Assembly (NCBI GenBank): GCA_030247855.1
Contig: JAPDRN010000042.1
Location: 62,001 to 126,000 of the forward strand
Direction of reading: 5' to 3'
Length of the DNA: 64,000 bases
DNA from: Knufia peltigerae
Taxonomy: Eukaryota > Ascomycota > Eurotiomycetes > Chaetothyriales > Trichomeriaceae
The translations under genes were made by a program, and so were the position numbers. Below, one piece after another: positions 1-11,859 of this stretch (the stretch's first letter is position 1; each line of letters begins with the position of its first letter). The notes under the pieces were generated by a model. It did not search any database. It was not told where the DNA came from and saw nothing but the letters and a program-made list of their open reading frames with translations.

Positions 1-537
1 AGGATGTTGGCCACGGGCCTCACCGGCGCCTGTGCTACGCTCATCGTCCTGGCCGCCATCCTGGCCAACAACGACCCCACCGCCCCCGGGGTCGACAAGG
101 ACGCGCTGCGTGCCGGGGTCGCCGTGATTTACATCTACACCCTCACCTTCGAATTGTTCCTCAACGGCACCATGTTCACGTACATGGCCGAGCTGTTCCC
201 GACCCACATCCGCTCCAAAGGCCTGGTCGTCACCACCGCGTCACTGACCGCCATCAACATTCTCTGGACCCAGGTGGCCCCTACCGCCTTCGACGCCATC
301 GGCTGGAAATTCTATCTGTGTTTCATCATCCCGCCCATGCTCTTCGCCATCCTCGTCTGGTTCACCTTCCCCAACACGCTCGGCGTCCCGCTCGAGGACA
401 TCGCTCGCATCTTTGGGGACCACGAGGAGAGCTATATGTGTGAACTTACAGAGTCCTCGGCCGGAGAAAGGCAGCCCAACAAGGAAAAGCCTGCAAACGA
501 AACGGAGGCTGCCGTCGAGGTCTGCCACTGGGCCTAG
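1..537 (+). CDS. MFS sugar-porter-type transporter, C-terminal part (5' end outside window)
   Basis: The reading frame is already open at base 1 and ends in TAG at 535-537, so only about 178 C-terminal residues are present. They hold roughly four membrane segments and the loop motif YMAELFPTHIRSKG, which matches the conserved E-x(2)-P-x(3)-R element before the last helices of sugar porters. The protein should sit in the plasma membrane and import a sugar or related polyol or acid. The cytoplasmic sequence after the last helix reads FPNTLGVPLEDI where sugar porters usually have PETKG-x(2)-LEE, so the family end motif is recognisable but altered. A charged tail of about 50 residues follows. It converges with the Zn2Cys6 regulator on its right, leaving 375 bp between stop codons. 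The substrate cannot be told from this fragment. Family assignment is fairly secure. Confidence 0.8.
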   Translation, partial: RMLATGLTGACATLIVLAAILANNDPTAPGVDKDALRAGVAVIYIYTLTFELFLNGTMFTYMAELFPTHIRSKGLVVTTASLTAINILWTQVAPTAFDAIGWKFYLCFIIPPMLFAILVWFTFPNTLGVPLEDIARIFGDHEESYMCELTESSAGERQPNKEKPANETEAAVEVCHWA

Positions 538-912
538 ACGATGGTCTTGTGGGTTGAGCATGCAGCGCAGGTCAAGTTGAGAAGCGCAGACGAGGGGTCT
601 CGACGGCCGTGAAGGGGTATCAACGTGCCGCCTGGCCAATGAATGACAAGGCAATTAGGAATGTATGACAATATAGCCGGTTGATTTTGATTTGTTACAA
701 GATCGAAAATCATAGGAATTGAACCATGAACCTCAAGGTACGGTCGGTAGTCACATAAAATGATCACATTTCAGCATAGGCCAATAATCTCCGTACCTGG
801 TACCAATAATAGATGTCTGCGGGAGATCCAATCCTCTGAACGACGGAGGTGTGCTGATGAACCCCTACCTCGATCTGTATCTTGAACGTGTGCGCTTCGC
901 CGCTGAGCAATA
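538..912. other. Intergenic stretch between convergent genes
   Basis: This 375 bp holds the 3' flanks of the transporter and of the Zn2Cys6 regulator. I see no credible coding signal or RNA gene in it. Confidence 0.6.
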
Positions 913-3441
913 TTAGAAATCGTCCATGGGCCAGCTCGATCCGGCCATGGTCTCAGGGAGGTGTGTAAAGTCCAACCAAGGATCCTCGACGGCTCCCATG
1001 GCGCAAAATTCGAGGTCAAAGGTTGGCACCGCCGACGACGGGAATTGGAAATCGAGCCAGCCCTCGGCAACATTAAAAAAAGACGAGGTGTAGTCCGGCT
1101 GTTGGCATGCGTTCATGTTGGACGGGATGGCCGCGGCGGTGGGCTGCTCAGACTCACCGTTCGCTGGCGCCTCAGCCGACGGAGAGTCGACGCTTCGCAG
1201 AGACGACCCGGGTGATGAAGGTCGAGGGTGAGGGCTTCGTGGGTGTGCCATCTCACTGCCACGACGATCCCGGAATCGCCCTTCTTGGCTTGTCAGAGGG
1301 AGATGTCCACGCTTCTCCTCGTCTTCAGGACGGGCTGCGTGCTGGTGATGCCTCGAAGAATCCCGTGAGGCCTCATGCTGCTTGGCTCGAGACAAGATGT
1401 ACTCGACGGTCTGCAGGACCCAGGCCGGCGCGTGTTGTCGTTCGGCGAGGATGTACAGCATCGCCCTGCACTGGTCCAGCTGCGCTGCGGCCTTTGTGCG
1501 CACCGTCTCGTCGTCGTGACAGAAGAGGTCCAGGGTGTGGGATATGCTGACAGGCATGAGCGAGCTGACCACAGTGGCGGGCAAAAAGACGAGCTGGTCG
1601 GCATTGAAGAAGTGCATGGCCGTGCGTGTGATTTCCTGGGCCGAATGTCTCATGCGGGTTCGCGACTCTTGTTTCCGGCGTTGCTCAGCTGCACCTGGGG
1701 TGCCTGTAGTCGTAGACCTGGAAGGTAGCACCTGAGGGCGATGGAGCGTCATCAGAGCGGTGTGGTAAGTTATGCACAGCATTGCCCGGTGACTCAGCTC
1801 TGCTCTACGCCACTCCGTAATGTCAGAAGGCAAGGGTCCTGCGTGCCACAGATCCCCCGGAACCTGTTGTCGCCAATGGCTGAGCTCTTCATCGCACGCA
1901 ATGAGATCAGCCACATTCACGAGACCTCTCCTCGGAAACACGTGGTTCCATTTGTCTTCCATTTGCTCAGCCGAGCGGAGCCCCGTTGTCCTGATTGCAG
2001 TCTTATTCCGACACACGGTTTCAAGGATCTTATTGAAGATTCGGTTCAGTTTTACAAACTCGACAGATATGCGTGCTAAAATGAGATGCTGACCTTCTGT
2101 GGGGCAGGCCATACCGCAAAATGGACCCGAAGTGATCCCATCGTAGTGGAAATCGTCTAAATTGAGGACGGGGACGGTCTGCTCGTCGTCCCTAACTCTC
2201 GGCGCTCGACCCATGTCACAAGATGCGATAACTTCTCTGTTGCACAAAGCCCACCAGAGCTGCTTTCGTCGGTGTCGTAATGCTCTGTTGGAGCCGTCCT
2301 GGTCTGTCCCAGCACAATCCAGATCGATGGACCGCGCTACTGAAAAGGCCACGCCAACCCAGTGCCAGCCATCTTTTTGTTCGTTGGCCTCCTTCCACCA
2401 GAAGGATCGAAGTAGTAGAGACTGGACCACAGTCATTCGGTCCTCTTCGTAGTCGGCATCGTAGAGCACTCGAATTCTCTCATGGAGGCTCTGACGGAGG
2501 GCTTTGCGGCTGAGGAACCCAGCACCTCGGACAAGTTTTACATCTGCCCACATGGCTCCAGCAAAGAGGATAGCTTGCATCAACAATAGACTCAGTTTTC
2601 CCCTGTTGGCAGATGAAGGCGCGTGAGTGACAGACCATATCTGAACAAAATCCACCACTGGATACAGCGGTTGGACATACAGGGCGAAACACCGTAAACA
2701 CTCGTCTCTGAGGGCAACTTCTGGCAAGGTGAATGCTCCCTTTTTCTGGAGATATTCGATATCGTCAGCGCCCAGACTTTGTGGTACCGGCTTAATGTAG
2801 TCAGGCAGGTCCAATCTCGATGCTCTGAGGCGTGGCGGGGGATGCATAGGTGACAGGCTGCGTGCCGTTTGAGCATAGATCTGCCGATGTTCAAGAGTGC
2901 CCGGCGTCCAAGGCAGCTCGAAGGGCACTGTAAGCAACAGCCGCGTCAGTGCGTTCTGCTCGATGGGGACAGGCCACATTGATGGTCATCTACCTGATTC
3001 GTCTCGTGAAAAGTCACCCTCAGCGACCTCCAGTGGGGTGCGAGTATGAGGTTCGCCATTTTCTTCACGCAGTGGTGGGTTTGCCGTGTTCGGTAGTCGT
3101 TCTCGACCAGGGGCCACGGCGCCAGATGGTGGTGCTTGACCTGTTGGCGGCGCTGGAAATATGCGCCTGGCTCTTACGGTTCTCCTGGCCGACACCAGCA
3201 ACTTCAACTAGGGAAATGACACGACGCATGGTGTTGGATCGTACCTTCGGGGTTGTTTGGGTACCAGCAGACATTGAGCGTTCTCAAGGACGCAATTTGA
3301 ACACGGCTCATCATTTCTGGTATCGCAGCGGATCTTTTTGCCACGGCAAGCTAGACAAGCGATGCGGGCACGACGAGAGCCCGGCCGGGCAGCGGAAGAC
3401 AACTCAACTTGGGGAGGACTTGTTATGTCAGTGGCCTGCAT
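913..3441 (-). CDS. Zn2Cys6 fungal-specific transcription factor
   Basis: The model is three exons, 3441-3245, 3184-2994 and 2927-913, giving about 800 residues. Exon 1 carries the binuclear zinc cluster, with cysteines at residues 29, 32, 39, 47, 50 and 57 (CX2CX6CX7CX2CX6C) and a basic run before it. The long third exon contains the Fungal_trans middle homology region, including RKQLWWALCNREVIASCDMGRAPRV and the LTLHRPQVLPSR-like segment typical of the family, followed by a low-complexity linker and an acidic, aromatic tail ending SSWPMDDF that may activate transcription. Both introns (60 and 66 nt) are multiples of three and are called from GTACGA..CAG and GTAGAT..CAG with frame continuity. 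The 66-nt intron has CTGAC near its 3' end and removes the only in-frame stop before exon 3. It would act in the nucleus, and by position it may control the neighbouring transporter; that is inference. Confidence 0.85.
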
Positions 3442-4668
3442 GATTCAAATCGACCTGATTACATGGTACTCGGGCATTGGCAATGGAACATGACGGAGAC
3501 ATAAAGATGGGCCAGGGTCGCTGGGAGGCAGAGAAGGACAAGAGGTAGACAGCATAGGTATGGAGTTGCCGAGGGAATTACACTGGGCCCCAGTCCGGGG
3601 TTTAAGATTGGGCAGCTCGGGCCGGTCGCAAGGCTGAAGGGGGCTGTCCACATCTCATCCTCATCATATGGACCAAGAATTCCGAGTACTTTGCCACGAC
3701 TAAAGCGCAACGGATCGAGCTGCGTGAAATCATCTACCACGGATGTCAACAGGACCAATCAGAGTAAACACTTGGAGTTTGGAGCTTTCTCTCAACTGCC
3801 CTCGATACGGTACTAGGAATTACGGAGGATACGGATACGAGGTCAGGTACTCCGTACCTTATTCAGTACCCCATAACCTATGGACTCCCAACTTACTAGT
3901 CACAGTCGGCACTGGTCGGACACAAACACTCATCAAACGTGACTATCATTACCCAACCAACAACAACTTCTATCGAAATCCTAGGTCAGCTTCATATAGG
4001 TAGGTACCTTATCATGCTGTTCGTGTAATGAAATGATACCCGCTATCTACCTAGGAGAGCAGTCGGTATCAACCACTACCTACTGCATGTGTATCATCTC
4101 AAAGCACAGAGGAGAAAAAAGCAATAATCGATCAATTCCAATGCAGTGCATGCCAATCAACTCGATAGACCTGAAATCACTGACAGGCCCAATGCTAAAA
4201 ACGTTTTGTTTTGTGCTTGTTGTTCGGCCTTCTGTTTGCGTGTCGTGGCCCGTATCTTTGAATCACGTATGTGTAGGGAGGAGGGTAGAAAGACAACTCA
4301 TTCTTCCCGACAATTGATCGCAAACTGGATCAATGTCCAGTCGTTGGATTCTTTCCAGTTTCGAAACTTCCCCATGAGAATCGTAAATAAACCCATCAGC
4401 AAATGCCATGCATACCACAGCCCCCCTCATTGCCATCATCCCATGTATTACGAGGCCCGTTTTCTCTTCCCTTTTTTGATTCTTTTCCAACGTCCGCCCA
4501 AACCGCAAGAAAAGGGAAAAAAATGCTAAATTCGAGAGACGCCTTCCAATGCATCGCTCTCAATCGATCCTCCTCCAAGGAGGTTTTTTTGGGTTCATCA
4601 ACGCCGTTCCATCGTACTGTACAGTCCTGCACAAGAAAAAGAAAAAAAAAGCCCATGTAATGAAGCTC
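3442..4668. other. Intergenic region, promoter side of the Zn2Cys6 gene
   Basis: This 1.2 kb lies upstream of the regulator and downstream of the serine-rich gene. It contains one exact copy of the near-palindrome GTACTCCGTAC at 3847-3857 and an A-rich run near 4637-4650. The small open frames in it do not look coding. Confidence 0.5.
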
Positions 4669-7600
4669 TCAATTTGCCTCGACAACCTTTGAGAAGCTTA
4701 GAGGCGATGAAAGCTCACAGTCCGCCGAGCTTCCAGCTCCATCAAGATAGCTATTTGCACTCCGACTTTTCGGAAGCCCGGGCTTCTTGAAACCCGGACT
4801 GGGCGACGAGTCGGGTGGATTGAAGATCTGGCGGAATACAGGATCTTGGAATTTGGCCGACTGTTTCTCAGGGCTGAGGGATACTCCTTCTGCCTTTCGA
4901 ATAATCTCCTTGAGTGCCCGTGTAATGACTCCAGCTCTTACCACGAGATCTTTCAGATCTTGAGTATCGAATGGCAGCTTTTCCCGACTCACTGGTACCG
5001 GGGATGACTCGATGCCGTTCCGACTTTGGTAAATGGTTTGTAAAAAGTTCTTTGTTTGGAGGCTTTCGCCACGAGGTCGTCCATACGGGGGCGTGGCAGG
5101 ACTTGAAATCGAACGGCGATTAGCGGCGCGCCCGAGCTCAAACCTTCCGGCTTCGTCCTCTGGCATACGCTTTTGAGGTGGCGTTTCATCACCAAACGTG
5201 TCTGAAGATCCGGGTGAGGAGGGTCGTGGTACATCGTCTTCATCCTCGTTGACCGTTGCGAGATCGATGATGCTGACGGCGTCTTCCCACAATTGTCGAG
5301 AATGGCTGTCGACGAGACCCAACATTGTGCCCCTAACACGTAGCCTCTTCAATTCTTCCACCAGGAGCATAAAATCCCTGACCTGGCCGAATTGAATGTG
5401 CACGCTCTGTTGACGATCCATGATTGACTGAGGAACGCGGACGCTGCTACGCAAAGATTCTCGCTTCTTTGCTTGTTCGTCAATGGGATCCTCCACGACT
5501 TCCTCGTTTTCCTCTACATCGTCAAATTCGAAGTCGTCACTCCATTCCTCGCTGACAGGTTTGGTGCCGAGAGCCCATGTACCGAATTTGGAAGCAGAAG
5601 ATGGCAGATCTGCCTCTGTCAAGTTGTCGCGATTGACTGGCACACTTTGGCTTCGTAGGTGCATGGCTGCATTGCTCTTACGTCCAGATGCTCGACTACG
5701 GCCTATGTTGTTACCATTCTTGCCATGGACGGTTTTCGGTCTTGGACTAACCCCATCAGATTGGTCGCTTCCAATCTTTTGGTGCTCCGACCAGTCGAAA
5801 ATCGACGATCGTTTCGTTGATTGTTGCTCATCACAGTCATTTTCAAGCACTTGGTCAAAGCCTAACTGAAACTGATTCGGAGCAACGACATCACCAGCCT
5901 CAAGCTTGTCAGTGTCGGATTTGGGTGACCAATCGATGTCCTCTTCATCAAGGTCCATCATTTGAGGAAGTCTAGGCTCGGCATTGTGAGCACGGCCAAA
6001 AGAGCTGATTGAGGGAGGAGACGAGTCCAAGCTGGGGCCAATCCGGTTCAGCTTCCTAGGTACTGGTGTTGAAACGAAGTCGTCCGTGTCAGCCAAGGGA
6101 TCCTTGACCGGGGTGGATGCCTGATTGGGGCTGCCGTTTCTAGCTGTCTCAGGGCCCTCGAGACCCTGGATGCCTATGCCCAGGTTCGCACCTGGAGACA
6201 CACGTGCAGAGCCTAATTGTGCAGCAAAGTCATCCAGCGTAACTTTCTGCATCAAATCTTCGATGCCAGAAACCTTGCTTGACTGTTGATCCACCGCCAT
6301 CTCGTCAAATATCGTCTCAATCTTAGGCTGGCGGAAACCAGAATGACTACTCGCTGTAGCTCGTGTAGCTAACGAATCGTAAGCAGTGTCGCTGTGGAAG
6401 TCCATCGAGTCATCGTCCGTAAATACTCGGGTGTCATTGTCAGAGCTTGCTGTGGTTGGATCCGAGGGAGCCACCGACATCCTCTTCTGCACGGCAAAGC
6501 GGTGTTGCGGAGGACCATATGAAGGGGGACTCGAGGTGAACTGTGGCGTGCCAATAGGTAACTCTACGTCAAAATCAGATATATTCGACATGGGAGAAAG
6601 GCCTGGGAAGTCTGATGGTGGCACAATGCTACCGTAGGCTTCATCTTTGCTGACTCGGACTATCGGGTCAGTGAAATGTCGTTGAGGGAGGCCCCGCCTG
6701 ATTGAACCCATAGGGCGACGCATTCTGTGCCGTCGGGTCCCTGTTGGCACGACAGGGTCCGAAAAGGGTTCTGGACGATTTTCATGGATGTCATGCATTT
6801 CTCGAGGAGTCACAGATGTACCCATCAAGAGGGTAGGTGGGTATTGAGGTTTGGATACAGTGCGAACGTAAGTTTCCCGCTGTGCAGCCGAGGAATGCCT
6901 CTTCCTTGCGTATCCCGAATCGAAAAATGGTCTCCAGGATGGTGCTTGGGATACATACTGCGCGGCCTCCGTCTCCAGAACAGATTCCGTCGTCAATGGT
7001 CGAGTATATGGTGGCCCGGACAAAGTGGCAGACCTCTGGTGGCTTGTGGCCGGTCTTCGGAGTAAGGCAGGCGTTTCACGTTCAGAATGAAGGATACGTC
7101 GAGAAGAGTTACGTTTGACCAGCTTGTTAGGTCGGTCAAGATCATTGAAGGAAGGTCGTGAAGCATGGGGAGATTCGTCCAATCGTGAAGAAGATGACGC
7201 GGGACTGCTGTTTCTGCCGCGGGAGAGGCTTGAGATTCGTCTCAACCACGATGAACCGGGTGTCCCTTCTCTTCGTTCCGTGGACGAGTCGCGATCAGAC
7301 GTCCAGGGCCTTAATATGGAATGCCTGCTTACAGAGCTCTCACGAGACTCGACTCTTATACCTTCGGAAGCGGTAGCAGATGGCGTACTTGAGTAGAGCG
7401 TCCTTCTTCGGAGGAGCGAGGTTGAAAGCCGGCGTTCGATTTTCCCCGAAAGTGCAGATGGTGTTTGTGAAGGTTGAGATGTCTTCGGACGCGTGTTGAG
7501 TGGGAGCTCGGGGGAGACGGGAGATCTCGTTGCAGCACTCGAGCCAGGAGCCTTCCTCTTGCCAGGCTTGATGAGGTAGGACTCTCCATCGCTCGTGCCC

Positions 7601-7741
7601 AATGCCAGGCCTGCCGCTGCAATGCCGACCGTGCCAACGGCACACAGCTGAGGGACAAGGTCAGCACAACCCGACATTTCTGTGTATAAGCCTAAAGGGT
7701 GCACTTACCGTAGCAACGTGCTCTTGACTGTGTTCCATCAT
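4669..7741 (-). CDS. Large serine-rich protein of unknown function
   Basis: Two exons, 7741-7709 and 7647-4669, give about 1003 residues. Exon 1 encodes MMEHSQEHVAT and is joined through a 61-nt intron (GTAAGT..CCTCAG) to LCAVGTVGIAAAGLALGTS, a short hydrophobic glycine/alanine-rich stretch that could anchor or insert. A long Ser/Arg/Pro-rich region follows, mostly disordered by eye, with many RxxS sites suited to kinases. The C-terminal third is more structured: an acidic block with EEWSDDFEFDD, then VHIQFGQVRDFMLLVEELK and LGLVDSHSRQLWEDAVSIIDLA, which look helical and conserved. I do not recognise the family with certainty. The W-S-D-D-F-E-F type motif and length faintly recall Byr4/Bfa1-type septation regulators, but this is a guess. 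Without the intron, the frame would start inside the intron, so the spliced start is preferred. Confidence 0.75.
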
Positions 7742-10700
7742 GCTTGGTTGGCCGTGGGCCTCGAAGGCGATGCAGCCCAACCGTTCTGGTGGCAGATGGA
7801 ACGGAACTTCCTCATGGCGGGTTGACCATCAGTGGCAGTGATCGTCAGGATGTGAGGAGCGTCTTTCTCGAAAACGTGATAATTCCAGAAGGTCGGTGGA
7901 TGCAAGGGGTGTTGTGTCCCAAGTTTCGACGCGGGCGAGGGAAAGGGAGACGTGACAGAGCCGCAGGCGAAGAAAACACGGCAGAGGACGACTAGGTGCC
8001 AGTGAAGTACCTGGGGCAGAGAGCACCGGCAAGGCACGTACACAAGAAAACAGGAGACACAAGGGAAGGGATAGAGTCGAGGAAGGATGAGTGTATCTGG
8101 AGACAGAAAGAGTTTCAGCGAGGAGAGATCTCTCAGCTCGACTTTGAGAGCGCAGTCAGTACCGGAAGTAGTCAATGGAGAGGAAGCGCAAACCAGAGTT
8201 GGGTATTGGGTATGCGATCTTGGGTGACGGGCAGCACTAGTAGCACCGGCGGTAATAACTTTAGGTACTGCGCAGAGGCTAGCGAGGGCTAAGTTAAGCA
8301 CCTAACCTCAGGCCGGGACGGATGTTTACGAGTAGTATTACTAGGGATGTACTATACCCATACCCGCAGGTACACTGATCAGATTGTTATTATGATCATC
8401 ACCTTTGACCTCTTCCAGTACACTACATGACCATCACAGGCCTGCCACAAAACTCATCTACCCACTCGTCTCCTCCACTCACCTGCTCGTCAGTCCGGTT
8501 TTAGTTCTGCTGTACAAGGACGGTGGTGCTGTCAGAATATCAACCGGCATACCAACCCCCAGCCTGTCACCTCACGCACAGAGCAGGGCAAGATTGTGAC
8601 ATGGACAACAAACTCTAAGGAAATAATGGCGTCAACGGGTGACCGTGTTGTTGGCCTCGCTGGCCAGATCCAGCAGCTATCTAAACACTCATGGTAGCAC
8701 TAGAACTCTGCTACTCACCTGCACGTTGCCGCTTCACAAATCATTGACGGCGAGACACAGGTACGGTGGGCATATCACTGCTTTTATCAGGCACATTGTC
8801 TCCTTGAAGTCGACCAGATGTGGTGCTACAGTGCTTGCTATTGTATCCAGGTACCCATCATGTCTAGCTTTTCACATTGGGATTGTCGATCAAATCAGTC
8901 TGTATTGCATCATCCTCACCCATCGACCTTTAGCATCTTCAGGTCGTAAAAAGGACATTATCACTCTCTTCACACGGACTGAAACACTTAGGATGGCCAT
9001 AAGCTTGGATCCTTCTCGCGCAGAAGCCGCATGGAAACCTATTCCCTCAGCGTGAGACATCATTCCACGAATCTGCGGATTGTTCGTGCAACAGGAGCAT
9101 GCGACCGGGTTGTCCCTCGTAATGGGGAGAACGCCTTAGAGGTGGGTAAACAAGGGTTTTTGCAGGGCTTGTTGCGGGTTTCTAGAATCGAGACAATTCA
9201 TTTGATAGAACATAACAAGCTTGATCCTGGTCCATTTGTTCCTTCAGGCATAGTCTGTAATGTACATGTTCAGAAGGTCAAGAGCTGCCGATTTCTTAGC
9301 TATCAATGATTGACCAGAGGACTACCAGATCGATGCTCCCATGACTCAATGCATGCATTAGAGCCGTTCACCATGTACTGCTGAGAACCCCAGGGTTGGA
9401 GATAGATCCGAGGCAAGGCAACGAAGCGACATGAAGGTGCAGTAGCGAGGAACACAGTACATGAAACACGGCAGCACGCTGGACTGGACGCGACGGGCAT
9501 GTACGTAAAGGGCCGGTCAATCGGATAACAAGGTTAGGTGGTGGATGCAACAGCTTCTGCTGATATGGAATCCGCCAAACCCACACATGCCCACCGGTGC
9601 TGTTGTCTCACGATCCTCCTACGCCCGTTTCTGGGACAGGGCACAACAACAAAAACATGCAGTCCGGCTGTCTTGTTTGGTTTGTTGTCGATAGTTGCCC
9701 AATGCTGAAAGCCGAGAGAGCCCAGGCGGGGACGCGAAGAGTTCGTCTGAAAGAATAGTGCAAGCCGAATGGCTGTCAGATCTGAAGCTGGCCGCTCGTC
9801 TAAACGACAAGCTAGTGATGTTGTGGAGGGGGCATGTCCTGTAAACAGGGCACTGCGGCCGCCACGATGCGCTGAGGCTTGGAATGACGGAATCATCGAC
9901 CAAAATGGTCAGATGTGATACGCCCAGGGTCAGATCTCGCGTCAACGTCGCGTGTTGCATGCGTGGATCTAGCCCGAACAGGTGGTCCAGCCTAATGCGA
10001 GGTATCGGTCTTCTACCGCTTGGAAATCGTTCTTTTCTATCTGATCATCGTGGCCCGCATGACAGGTAAGAACGAATCGACTAAACTGCTCAGAGTACGA
10101 AGACGGTTGTACACCGATCACACACGTCAGCTTCCTGTAGGGTAACACTGGTCAGAACTAACGCTGAATGGTCTGGACAAGAAGAAACCAGATCAAACAC
10201 TGCTTCTGTAATTTTGGTGCTGCGGCATGGATACGCGCTCAACGTTCGGACTTATGTGGGATGTCATTCGGACTCGAGCGGCCTGCCAGTAGCCAGACTG
10301 ACGGTGCTCAGTGGATGTCCAATCACTAGTCATAGTAACTCACTCAACCGTTGGGCAAATTGGATACTCACCTTTGGGTGTGCCAAGGGATTCGTATTTG
10401 GAACTCAGCCCATGCTCGTGGACGCGACTGCATATTAACGTTCCAGGAAGTCTAGTGATGAGGTGTCAGTCAAGGGCCGCAGCGTATCTTTCCCGACTGA
10501 ACCAGGTGAATGCGGGGTTGCCTTTGGGTTGTCGGATGCCACCAACAACATCCGCAGTGGCTGGGATGCTGGTAAACACGTTGAGTAGTAAGACAAACAG
10601 CTGCGGTTGATGCCGCCCTCAAAAACATGTCATCTCCCCGACAGAATCAAACTGCGTACGTCTGAGGCATATCAGTACAATCAACACTAATAATAAATGC

Positions 10701-11859
10701 AGCTAGCGAGAAGCCGTTCATGGCCTGCATGGCATGTATATATAACAGTAGATAGATTTGGAGGAGACAGAGGCACGATCCGATAAAGGTCCAGGCCGGT
10801 ACGCCAGTCCGGGGCTTTTGCAAGGTTCAAATCTGACATGTCACCGACGCAAGCCTTGGAATTTTCAATTGTCAGTCTCAGTCAATCCACGTAAGACAGT
10901 GGCCGAGAAGATCAACATCAAGTGTGTACTGGCATAAAGCCGTAGCAAAGTGAAGCAAAGGCTGCATTGCAGCATGGCGAACACAGCAGCTCCCAACCGT
11001 TGCCAGATTGAAAAGCTATCCTTCCACATTCCCAGTCGACAGTCCAAGAACCCAAGGTCGACTGCATACCAACGTGGTATGCAGCCTGGACAGAATTTCC
11101 GGATCGCCCGCACTTTTTCTAGTGCATGGTTAGGCGAGGCATATTCCCTGAATTCTGTGCATCCTGGCCCTGGTAGTAACGTGGAGAGGTGCTGCGAAGG
11201 GAGTGGCCAGCTGCGTCGATGTCTCGCTTGGCCTCCCTGTAAAGGGCCTCTGACCGTAGTGAAGCAAGTCATGCTGATGAGCCTGCATACGAGAAGCACG
11301 ACGCGTAGGCCTATGACTGCATGTCGACACGCTAAAGGAAGCTTGAAGCTGATGGTCAACAAAAGGCTCCAGACTTTTTGAGAGGAGAAAAGACCGACGG
11401 CAGTGCTGATTCCCCTAGTCCAACTACAGTTAGGCCGCCAAGACTCACTGGACGTGAAATTTCACAGCCGGGAGGTTCAATATCGATTCAGCCGCTTGAA
11501 CGGCACAAGATTATCTCAAGCCACAGGATTACATTCACAAGAAGAGGGGCGCTGCAGTCCCCCCAGTCCCAGCAACCCGCCGGTCGCCATTGAGATATGC
11601 TATACCGTAATTCCAGACGGTTCCGGTAGGGCTCAGAACCAGGTTTTCGTGGCTAGCCTCGCCACACCGAATCCCACATACCTTGCAATTTCACCTGGCT
11701 CCTGATACAGTCTCTTGTTGCCCACTCCGCTCTCCCGACCTTGTCGAATCAAGGGTTCTACACGGGAAGTCCGCGAGGTTGCGCAATTGTGTTTCCGTGA
11801 ACGATACGCTGGACCAACACCTGACCTCACAAGATCGGCTCGACCTATGACCTTGCAGA
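7742..11859. other. 4.1 kb gene-poor region between two divergent genes
   Basis: The region separates the serine-rich gene (minus) from the GCN20-type gene (plus). The first several hundred bases are probably 5' untranslated or promoter sequence of the serine-rich gene. I read the larger open frames on both strands, for example 8639-9055 plus and 9534-9896 minus, and found no recognisable domain, splice continuity or protein-like composition. No tRNA or repeat was seen. A multi-exon gene with very short exons, or a non-coding RNA, cannot be excluded. Confidence 0.5.

Noticed and set aside
7738..8301. 187-codon minus-strand frame upstream of the serine-rich gene
   Set aside because: It overlaps the leader of that gene, is cysteine- and leucine-rich in a random manner, and shows no signal or domain.
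8639..9055. 138-codon plus-strand frame in the 4.1 kb gap
   Set aside because: No domain, no splice partners and composition typical of non-coding sequence.
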